A stretch of DNA of 64,000 bases from Lytechinus pictus (lineage: Eukaryota > Echinodermata > Echinoidea > Temnopleuroida > Toxopneustidae): contig NC_087251.1 of the NCBI RefSeq assembly GCF_037042905.1, forward strand, positions 43,525,373 to 43,589,372, in the 5' to 3' direction. Below the pieces are notes generated by a model, which had not been told where the DNA came from, searched no databases, and worked only from the letters and a program-made list of their open reading frames with translations. Positions 47,140 through 59,261 of the stretch are shown piece by piece (the stretch's first letter is position 1; every line of letters starts with the position of its first letter). The translations under genes were made by a program, and so were the position numbers.

Positions 47140-50100
47140 ATGCAGTCTCAGACAAGAGTGTTGATATTTGTCGCCGTGTTCGTGGGTATCGGTTCGTTCG
47201 TGTTTGGAATTCTTATCGGACATTTCGGCATCCCCGACGGTTCGTGCTCTACCTCGCCGTCGTCGTCGCAACCGACCACCACACCGACCGAAAATGAGAC
47301 CATTAGCGAGCTGATGATCGCGGAGTGTTCGGCAGAAAACATAGAGGAGAATGTTAGGTAGATTAAAACTTCAATCTTACTGTAATGAGATATTTGTCGT
47401 CATGGCAAGGTAGAATTTTCAAATGTACCATTAATTTTCCACAGTCAAACATAATATATAGGAACAAAGGTTATATACCAGAAGGGTGTTTCATGAAACT
47501 GTTCGTAAGTTACGAGCTACTTTACGAGGCTCGGGATCCTGTCTTGTGGTAAATGATATAGGCCTAAACCAGATTTGCGGAGGTGTTGATTTAGTTGGGG
47601 TTTTTTTTGTTCAAGGAAGGGTTACTCTAGTTCGTAAAGTCGTCGTAACTTACAAACAGCTTTATGAAACACCTTTACCTGCTTGAATATACAATTGCCA
47701 CTTCTGTTGGATTAAAGTGTCATGCAGGTTGAGTGAAATTAGATGTAGCGACGTTTTATTATTTCATACCTCACTCAGAGGGTCTGATTGGCCATTTTCA
47801 TTTTTATGATAGGCCTATTTAATTACAATATGTCAGTGTGATATTATGGCTAATATAAATAGGAGCGAGACTTTTTCAAGAATGAAGTGAATAAAACTAA
47901 AATTATATGACAGATATTCATATTTGGATACTCCTCTTTTACAGCTATACCTGATGATTATTAAAGACTTTTACTTCACAGCGCACAGCAAGAATTAAGC
48001 ACGGTTTTTATTTCAGCTAGGTAAATGAATTTGGTATGTTTTGTTTCTTTGTTAAAGGAATAGGCGTATAGGCATAGTGGTTGAATTGGTATATAATGGA
48101 ATGTTTGGAATAAAATTGTTAAACTGTTGCATTCTGGGACTCTTTTGGTAACATGGAAACTTTTGATTCGTTTTAGGACAACTGTTTAATGTAAGTAAGC
48201 CATCAAACCAAACCTCTAAACAGAGGGATTCGTTGAGAAAGTATCCAACACTCCTTTGGTCCTCTCTTAATATAGACAATTAAGCAGACGACCTCATATG
48301 GCGGGAACACCAGCTGAAAAGGAGAATGCTGAGATGCTTGTCGATCTCTGGACCGAGTACGGATTCGATTCGGTTCGGTTACTATCCTACGATGTACTCT
48401 TAGCTTATCCGGATCCGGAAAATCCGAACAAGGTAAGAGTGCAATAAGTATTTTATCGTTTATTTCTTGCAATTATGAGTTGATAATTGCTTATTAAAAT
48501 AACACAAGCGAAAAAAATCTTCATTATATTCATTTACCCTCTACAATAAGTCTACATCCGCAATCAGGAAGTTCTTTAGTCTTGGGCGTATATGCATGAA
48601 TTAATGTCTTTCTTTCGTATCATATCGCTCTTTTCTGACATTAAGTAATATCTCTATAAATAGTCACCCCTCGTCTCGCACTTTTCTATTGATCGCGCGA
48701 ATTTCGCTGCTGTATTTTTGGAATAAAAAAGCCACCATCGAGATATCATAATCCATACTGTTGTCATTTCAATTTTAAATCCCTAAGGTGATGATAACAG
48801 ACAATGGAGTACCTGTCTTCACCAGTGCTCTGACCGAGGCTGTTCTCCGACCTGAGGATAATGATACAGATGCTGTACCACCGTTCAATGCATACTCAGC
48901 ACAGGGAGAACCAGAGGTATGTTCCATATAGTTTACCAAACTAATTGGACGCACAATGCAAAAACTCCGGTGTTGATTAAACACAAGCCCGGAATCTACA
49001 CTGTTAGAAAATTTATCCTTAAAATAAAAGAAGTTCCTGCGACAGAGTTTCGAGAATACCTGGTATCTTACCAGATTGCGTAATCTTACAGGAAAATTGG
49101 TATTTGGTGTATGGAATCTTACAAATTTCCTTAAATAAATCACCCTTTTCCCCTTTTTAAACAGACCTGTTCTGTTAAATACCCTTTAACAGAAAACAGA
49201 AAAATTTATGTTTTATAATTTACCAATTATGTTCCTGTTTTATGAATTTACAGAATGATTCTGTTATTGCTTTTTGCAAAATCTTCCCTTTTTTTCTGTA
49301 AAATCAGGGTTTTTTTAACAGTGTATATATATGTCCACACCAGAGAAGTTTTAAAACAACAACAGTTTGGAATCAAACCGATGCTGTTTTGATACTAATT
49401 GGTGTTGTATAAACACCTATCTGGTGTTAGACCAAAAGGAAACTGGTGTTGTTTAACACTTCTCTGGTGTGGACATGAAAAATATATATTCCGGGCTAGT
49501 GTTAAATCAACACCAGAGTTTTCACAATGCATGTTAAAAAAGACTTGCATATATGTACAATCACTCATGTACAGGAAACCAAAGTCCCGCTCAATATAAT
49601 CATGATAATGTTCAATTAAAAAAAAACATTTCCAAAGACTAGCATACATTTTTGCCATGATTGCCGTAATAAAAAAGAGCGGCGTTGGGGAAGACATTTT
49701 TTCTTTCTTCCTTTTTGTTTACACAAAGACCGACGTAAATTCGTCACTCTCGTTGACGAATATATTGATAATGATTAATTCGTCTATATTTACGACTCCC
49801 TATACAGTATAACACCTGCAGCAAAGAGTGCTTCGTTTTATGATATTTGTCCACCAACCAACTTTCTTAACACACTTCTTATAGGGTCCTCTGGTCTACG
49901 CCAACTATGGCACTGCTGATGATTTCGACTGGCTTGCCAAGAATCGACCTGATATCGATATCAACGGGGCAATCGTCATCGTCAAATATGGAAACAACTT
50001 CCGTGGACAAAAGGTAATGTATTTTGTAGATGTCTAATGTTATCTTGATTATTCTTGTCTCATCTAGAGCAGATATGTAACAGCAGATAGATTATAATGT

Positions 50101-51700
50101 CGATAAACCTGACAGATTCACATAGCTGTAAGTGTTTTCTTACAGCATAATACATTATAAAACAGGAATGCATTAATATTTAAAATAGTTTTTCATCAAG
50201 TTGAAAAGGAACTTGCAACTCGATGATCGGAGGAAATAATTACAAAGCAACCTCTTGATTAACACTTCATTCATTCTCCCTTTTCTGTATTTCTCAATCT
50301 TTTGAGTTAGGTTTATAACGCACAAAAAGCAGGTGCTGCAGGAGTCATTATGTATTCGGATCCGGTCAACCATGCACATGATGGTACCGAGGCGGTCTAT
50401 CCGAATGATTGGTGGCTACCGGATAGCGGTGTGCAAAGGGGAAACGTGTTTGTTGGAAGTGGAAAAGGAGATCCGGTTACTCCCGGGTATCCGGCTAAAC
50501 GTGAGTATTCATGGTATTCAGAATATTATAACTCAGTTTTCAATATTTCGCAATCACTTCGGTTAGGTTGTAAACGCCCAAATAGCAGGTGCTATTGGAG
50601 TTATCATGTATTCGGATCCGAGTAACCATGCACATGAAGGCACCGAGGTGGTCTATCCGAATGATTGGTGGCTACCGGATAGCGGTGTGCAAAGAGGGAC
50701 TGTATTTGTTGGAAGTTCAAGTGGGGATCCGGTCACTCCAGGATATCCGTCTAAACGTGAGAATTCGCCAATTCATTTTCTTAAATGTTCTGTGTGCCTT
50801 CACCTTTCATGTTGTGCCAATTCACCTAGTCCATAACCAATACATGTTTAATTATACGGCCGTAGGTAACCTATCTCTGATACCATCGGGCTCTCTTTAC
50901 TCTTCCTTTAACCTCTATCCTCGAAACGTAATTACTGACTTGTAACCTTATTAGATTGTTCATTCACTCATTATAGAAGTTCTTCATTCGCGACTCATCT
51001 CTATAGCAGAATCACTTTTTTTTCCAAACCATAAATGATAGATGAAAGAAATGGTGCATTAAAAAAACAAGATGTCTCTTCCTTCTCAAAATTTTGATTA
51101 ATCGTCAAAATCTGAATCCCGGTCCTACAACCTCCCCGTGTCCTCAGGATCGGGTCAACTATACCTATCCTTTCAATAGAAATCGCGAGACCCTGTTGAC
51201 CTCTCTAATGAGACGTTGGTATAATATATCGCATTCAAGATTGGAATCTAAAAACATATACTTCGATACGATTTCATTATTCATAAAACTCTTATAACTT
51301 TGTATTGTGTTCATATCTTTAATCATCAGCATTTATGTACCGGTTAAACGAATCGGATCCCTCATTACCCACAATCCCGGTTCATCCGATCTCATATGGT
51401 GATGCACAACAGTTGTTGAGGTGGGTAGGAACGCTTTTTTATTATAAAAAAAGGTCCCCTTTTCAGGTAATTGAATTTAAGAAGAGCATGGTTTATTAGA
51501 GATATATAACAGAATACAACGAATTGCACATGTTTACAATGATGTAACATGTAAAGTCACATTTAAATTGAAAACAGATCATTGCTCTGAGAATGAAGAT
51601 TCCTTGGGTCCAAAGATGAGTCGATATGAATTGGTTATTTTAAGATGACTGAAAACCAGCGACAGACTCTCACGCAATTTTGGCAAGGAAAGCCTCGGAC

Positions 51701-51736
<36 letters not shown>

Positions 51737-54700
51737 ATCTGGAGTTTTCCTCTTTCTATACGATATTCCTACTGAGATAATATTCTTATTTTTCTCGAAG
51801 CTCATGCATGGTGCCTTGCGTCCACGCCTCCCTTCAGCTATCTTTGGTGCCAATTATTTGTACCGATTCTTCTTCGAAGACACCAGCATCAATTAGCTGA
51901 TCCTTGATGTCCATTTAGGAATAATACAACTTTCCACAAAGACAGCCTCGAGTAGTCTAGAGTAGCATATATACCTTCAAGCTTTCTACATCCATGCTTC
52001 AAGCTTGAGGACTTCGTTGTTCGTCTTGCGATGAGAGACATCGCTGAACAAAGCGCTCTAGGAGTTTTACTTGCCTCTACTAGAAAAGGGCATCAATATC
52101 ATTAGTTCTGATTGATTGCTGGTTCATCTTGAAGAGTTTAGAACTTTACAAACCAATCAATATTTTGTCCAACTCCAGCATGTCGAGTGGCCAGCTGCTC
52201 AGGCAGACACTCTTGATGAGTAGAGTTGAACTGTTGCCGTTAGGCCTCTGAATATTGGTCCTCATTCGACAGCTCATCGTGATCTTGCTTCCAATTTACT
52301 GTGGAACTCCCTCAAGACCATGGCGTAGATACACCCAGTTCATTTATGGACCTTTCTCTCTAGGTGCTGACTTGAATGAAGTTTGAGTTATGCCTTCGCA
52401 GGTCGGTTATCAGTTTAGCAGTCTGCATTGGACATGACACGTGGGTATACTGCGTCCAAATTAAGATCAGATGCCAATGTTTGAAGTGTTGCTAGTTCTT
52501 AGGCATGTTAGGCCTAATCGTCTGGAAGCATGCCTTCTGCTTGGAGAGAGTGTTTGGTGATGTCCAACGCTACTTCTGAGCAGTGTTCAAGAAGTAGTCT
52601 TACATTTGCCGATCCATGTCCAGGACCCCTGATCAGACAAAAGTCTTAACCTTCTCTTGAATTAGAATCATCTATGGTGACCTCCTCGATGTTGCCAATA
52701 AGGTTTCGAAGCTGTGGCAACATCTGCCATTAAACTAGGGGCATGATAAGTATGGCATACCGGTTGTTTCGCCGTGGCAAGGGAAGGGAATTGTACGGCA
52801 GAATGCCGAACTTGAAGATTTTGGGGTATGCGGGTCATAGAGTTCCTTATCATGGATCTCACACCGGAGACCCTGTGGTCATCCTTCCCTTTTCCAGACC
52901 ACTCTTGCGCCTTGCTCTGTTTGAGAACCTTGCTCTGTAACAGCTTCACTGTTGACGCTAAGTCAATGTCAAGTCTGGTAAGTTCTCTTGCCACATATAC
53001 AAGAGCACTATACGTCTTTGTGAGCAGATGCTTTTGTCTGAACCCCGCCATGTACGTACATTCCAACACGCTTTCTTCAGTGCTGCTGTTATTTTCCTTT
53101 CCCTTTCTTATTTCTTGCCGGTTTGTGAGATGCCCATAGGCCACGGTTAGCCAACTAGGTGATGGCGAGACAAGCTTTTGGTAATCACCTTTTCTTGTTC
53201 CTTCTTCATATGTAGAAAACACTTCTCCATTCCTGGAGATGATTGCTTGCCATTTGCGGTGCTGCCGAATGTGGCTGTTGCCAAGGGTCATCAACGAGGG
53301 ACCCATACCTCTGAGTCGTCTACGTGCAGATTCGAGGGTACGACACCACTACCTCGATCGTTCCACCACTTTATCCATCAATCGCTAATGGGATTGTTCC
53401 CGCCTAGCTGCGTTGAATCTGTTTAAATTGAAGGTCATAATGTGGAATCAAACCTCAATCCTCAAGACAGGGGACAATCCAAAATCGCACAGTGAACCGT
53501 GGCAATGAAAATGACCATAGGATTCTCGCTTAGGTCTCACCAAAATCTACCTTGTTTGGGAATATAGAAGAAAACGAAAGTCAGAACTCCAGGCCTGCAC
53601 CCGTACTGCAGCACGGGGATTCGCCTTCCCTATCGATATTAAGAAGCTTTGTGCATGTACCCTGCGTCAACAATTGTGTTTTGACCATTCCAGGGGCTTG
53701 CGCCTTTACAAATCCTACCTTTGCATCGGGTACATGGCAAAAACTTTTGCTGGCAAGGAGCTAATCGAAGGAGAAAAAGTAGGAAAAGAGGCCAGGGTGA
53801 GAAGATAGACAGCAAGGGAGGTAGAGGGAGCTTATCTCCTCACTCTGGTAAAGAACCAGCCCATCACCATTATATTTCAAAAGTGGGGTTCTTCTCATTG
53901 ATATTAGTGGTTTTAGAAATAGAGAGAATATACATTGACAGAAAATCAGAGATTGAAATCTATCATGACTATAGTTTCTTTAGACCATAGAGTGACGGTG
54001 TTTTCCAAGTCGAAGAGGAAATCCTTGCAAACTATCTACGACGCCATCCAGCAGGCTTTTCTCGGGGTTCTCTTTACGGTAGTTTTTTATTGTAATTAAA
54101 GTGTTGTGTTAACTTTTTACTTTAGTGAAATGAAATGAATTGTCTCGTCTCCGAGATAATGCCACATCATCCAATCGCCACTATGAACCACAAAGTGTCT
54201 TGATAATCGCGTTTGATTTAAACCACCATCCACTGGGTTTTTTTTTTACCTGGTGGAAAAGAATCGCACAGGCAAATGTAAGTCTAGATGATAGTCCGCG
54301 CAAAGATTTCTCTTGTTGGCAGGGAAGAGGAGTTTTCCGAAAATATTCCTCAATACTTTATTCAAATTTTGTTATCATACCAGTCCCACCTTCTTAATTG
54401 ATATTTAGTTTACATAATTCAAATAATTATGTTTTTAGTGTATCAAAAGTATGCTCTTGAATTAAACACAGACTTGACACTATAGTTAAAAGAACAGTCA
54501 GGATTTCCCTCTGTCAGGATCAAACCTGGGTTTTTGCTTACCTAAAGATTTTGTCACCAATCACCCCAAATCACATAAACAACCTCACATACCCCAAGCA
54601 TCCTTTTTTAAAGTGAAGAGAGCTATGATGTAGTCAAAGTACACATAAGTAACTGCACTGCACAATAATCATTCCGGTTTGAAGTTGTTTATTACAACTA

Positions 54701-57700
54701 TATCATTTCGCTCCAAATGCGATTCATTTCCATGGAAATTTCAACAATGAATATAACATAAGTTCACATATAAATGATATTGACTTTCAAAAGATCTTTT
54801 AAAAAAATTAAGTTTGATTTTATCAATTTAGAATTTCAGATTTGGAATAAAAAAAATATTAGTAATGGATGGGAAAAATAATAATTTGTCCGGACAATAT
54901 TACGGTTTTATTAAATTAAAGAACTTCCCTGATCAATCATGGATGCAGTCCATAAGATGTCGATGAAAAAATGGTGACAAGTTGACTGAAGTAGCGGTTA
55001 TCCGATGACCTTGAATACCGATGACGTAGAATGACGTATGTCGAGGGTTATCGGAGATCCACGAAGTCTGTCGAAGAATGGCGTCACCGAAGTCTAGGCG
55101 CTTTCGACCTGTCGCATGACGTCGAGAAGAAACTAAGCAGAACTCAGGGTTGAATACTCAGGATATGACATCTTTTTTCAGGGCTGACGAAAACTGAAGG
55201 CTTGTAAGGATGTAGCCCCAGAATAAAATGACTGTCCATGGGTAACAGCTCCCTGACCAAAGGACCCACCATTGTGGGTAGGAAAAACTCCAAAATCAAT
55301 TGAAACTGAGAGTCATATCTTCCTTGCTCCTCAGAACACAACCTCTCTCAAAGAGTAACAAAAATGAAAGTGATCCTACTCTCTGTGCACAGCAATTAGG
55401 TGCACTGTACAATCAATGGACCTTGGGCGGGTCTTGGAATGCTAAGTGTTTATTCCACCTGTTACTAGAACCTGGAACCTACAACAAAAGAACCTGCAAG
55501 AGCTGAATACATTATAGCCCTTCCTATTTAAAGTAATTAAATACATAGATTTTTTTATACAACTCAATCAATAATACTGCCATCACAAGGCCAAAAATGA
55601 GTAATTTATCAATACCTTTTAAATTTAGATTATTTTCTTCATTTAAACACGACTTTCAAAATTACACCATTAATCAATTTTTTCCGGTTAACATTTTTTA
55701 TGTTAAATAAACAAATTTTAGAATTTGGCTTTAGTGCAAAAATAAAAAGAATTGCTTGTGACACCTTCACTTTGTTTGATTGAGATTTAGTTTCCATTTT
55801 ACTTGTTTTAATATTCTGTGAATATAGTGAACTTGCAGGTGACGAGGTTCCTGATGCTTGGAAGGGAGGTCTCAACATCACATACAGATTCGGACCAGGT
55901 TTCACTAATCCCAACAGGTGAGAAAGTATTTGCACAGATATTATTTTTTTAACAAGTGCCCACCAAGTTACCGATAATGCCTATAGCATTTCAATTTATT
56001 TGAAAGCAGGATAAAAGAGCATTGCATATCAAATGCCTTGCTCACAGGTGCGCGGCCGGGGATCGAACCCCGGACTTTTTATGTATAGCCAGGCGCCTTA
56101 TTAGACCACTCGGCCACGGCACCTCCACATTGATTGATGTCGATTTCACCTCATGATAAAACAATTCAAATTGAAACAGCACAAAATAAATAGGTTCAAA
56201 CAATAAACTAAAAACTAATTGAATTAATTGCCGATGAATGAAGGTAAAGTTATTACAGCAAGAGAAAACTTTGAAACCACATTGCTTCAGAAAGCTTGAA
56301 GAGGGGTCATTCCAGTACGCCATAATGGCGATAGCAGATTGTGTACAAGACAACGCACGGGACGGTTCTGTTATTTTATATTTGCGGTGATTATTTTAAT
56401 CAGTTGGAAGATGAATTATGATATTGATTACATATCACAAATTAACAAGAGGTGAAGGAATCGAATAGTGGATAAAGAGATAAGATGAAACTCATCAAAA
56501 TGTCGGCATCTGAGTATTAACCAACAAAAGTAACACCGCTGGAAATTCTTTTCGTCACATTCACTCACAGTCAATCTCCCCATTCTTACTTTTGATGGCA
56601 GAAGAAAATGACTATTATGAGATCTAAATAAACTTTTTGTACACTTCAATCGTATTTAATTGAAATACAGAAAGGTGAAAATGAGCATACATACTTCAAG
56701 AGAGTTTCGAACCATCTACAACGTAATTGGTGTCATCAACGGATCAGTTGAACCAGGTAACTGATATTCAAATTATTATAGTTGTATGTGATATTTCAGA
56801 TTTAATTTCAAAACTGAATACTTCTTAGATTATATAGATATTTGAACGTTATTTGATCGTAACAAGCGCGGTAATTGAATATGTTTTCAATTTTACCCGA
56901 TATTATTTTATTCTTTCGGATTTTCATTATTCAGATCGATACGTGTTGCTTGGCAACCACCGTGATGCTTGGGTTTACGGTGCAGTCGATCCATCCAGTG
57001 GTACAGCCATTCTCATGGAGACAACAAGGGTCTACTACCAGATGCTAAGTCGAGGTAGGTATAATAGTGATTCATAACATCCCAAGTCATAAGTTATTGA
57101 ATACAAAATAGAAATTAATTTGTCATGGAAACAAAACGTTACAGTACACTCTTAACTATCAGATGGAATGAGGCGAAACGTGAGGTATGAGGCAAAATTG
57201 CTAAAACGTCGAGAGCGAGGGATTTTGTGTTAGATTTTGAAAAATATTTAGAGAAAATGTAAGCATTTTTACCCAATTCCTTTCTATTACTCATCTCGTT
57301 ATTTTTATTTTTTTTGGATCTTGGTCGTTCCAGATTCCAAGTGCAATATTGTGAGTGATACAAGAAAATATGTTATGTCTTTCCTCTTCTTTTGACTTTT
57401 AATTTTGGTTTGTTCAGGTTGGCGGCCACGAAGATCTGTGATGTTTTGTAGTTGGGGAGCTGAGGAGTATGGTCTGATAGGATCTACCGAGTTCGTAGAG
57501 GTATGGGTTAAAAACCTGGGGAGTGTTTCGTCAACATTATTTTGGTCGTCTGAAATATTGTCAGATCTGACAACTCTCCCTCATTTTGATTGGCAGAAAA
57601 GCGCTGTTTCTATGGTAACTGTCGGATATAACGTCCGACAAGTCATTTCATAAAATAATAAATAAAATATTACATGATTTGTATAGCGGACGTATCCACC

Positions 57701-59221
57701 TTGCTAGGTGCTCGAGGAGTTCCTATATTACCCCGGCTAAGCTAGTCTACTGATTCCGGTGCGCACAGCTTTTTGAGGAAATACTTCCTGCCGGTACCCA
57801 TTTACCTCACCTGGGTTGAGTGCAGCACAATGTGGGTAAATTTCTTGCTGAAGGAAAACACGCCTTGGCTTGGAATCGAACCCACGTCCTTCAGATTGAA
57901 AGACGAGAGTCTTAACCACTATATCACGACGCTCCCCATGATTACTAGATTTCATTACCTATCTTGAGCTTTAAAACATCTTAATTTGTTCATCATGATA
58001 TGATTCTATTTCAATCTTTCTATATGCAACACATACATAGATCATTGACAGGTGATTGGATGGATGCGCGTAACATGACATTCAGAGGAATCAGCTATAG
58101 CACACCGACACTTGACACCGGAGCAATAGTCGAGTAGTATTGTTTGCTGGAGCAAGGGAGCTGGCAGTGCATTGGGTCGCCAACCTGGTCGCAAACTCAT
58201 CGTGCGTACCATAATCATGATAATGGTCTGCGCCTCCATGCTCGTACGTACCCGCATCACTGCGCTGCATACATCACGCGCAGGTATACAGTTTAGCAAT
58301 ATAAGATTCTCAAGAAAGGCCCGAGCTAGTCATATTCTCCCTTTCCTCTATTTTGGTTATTTTGTCTACATGGACTATGCCCTTTAATGAACCCCCTTTG
58401 AATTTTTCGCGAACTAGAAAAAAAGGAGAAAGGAAAAGAAAAAGAATGGAAAGGGATGAAATATATTATTTTCTGGAAAACATGTTAAATCTATCACAAT
58501 TTTTTTTTTTCAATTAATTTTCTTTTTGCTCGTTCGCTTCGCTTTGCAGATTTTAAATAAAATTTTGCCCGATACGCCATGCCATACCCCCATCAAAGGT
58601 TTTGGCTCATTATGCTTCTGGTCTCATGATTATGATATCTGTGTTTCACATTGACATTCAGGAATACCAAAAAATACTTGGCGAGAGAGCTGTGGCTTAT
58701 ATCAACATAGACAGTGCTGTGGTCGGAAACTACACATTTGGGGCAAGGGCAACGCCTCTTTTGCAGCAAGCTGTTTGGGACGCAGCCAAACGGGTAAGTC
58801 CTGCATTTCACCCATAGAAAACAAAAGTGGTTTTGCGTAATTTTATTGAAAAAACGTTGACTTCCGAAAAAAAAAGTTTGATGTCTGATTAGATGTGGGC
58901 TGTATAATGTAAACTTGAAATTACAATACCAACAAGGTTTTTCGTTGTCACTGACTTCATATCAATACGCCCAAGCCTCCTTCATTGGTTTCAAATGCCC
59001 TGATCTCTCCCCCGGCCCCCTCATCCACTTCATCCCATCTTTAGATTTAGATTTAGATTGAGATTTTATTTCCGTTCAACATTTTTTTTCAAAATATAAT
59101 CAAAGTAACAATACATATTCAATATAATCGATAATACAGACAAATCAATGAAATTTCGTAACAAATCTCCTCCCTATCTATCTACTCCCTCTCTATCTAT
59201 CCCATACACTCTCTCTGTCTT

Positions 59222-59261
<40 letters not shown>

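Larger units (their letters stand above)
48960..49522. mobile_element. MITE with 8-bp TSD, split by two inner inverted-repeat elements
   Basis: The outer arms aaaactccggtgttgatt... and ...aatcaacaccagagtttt are inverted. The 8-bp repeat cacaatgc is exact (48952-48959, 49523-49530). Between the arms lie 48999-49323 and 49332-49475. It is in intron 3 of gene C. Confidence 0.8.

Noticed and set aside
56048-56126. A functional tRNA gene
   Set aside because: A and B boxes are good, but the anticodon arm and variable region do not fold properly and the sequence continues into a SINE body.
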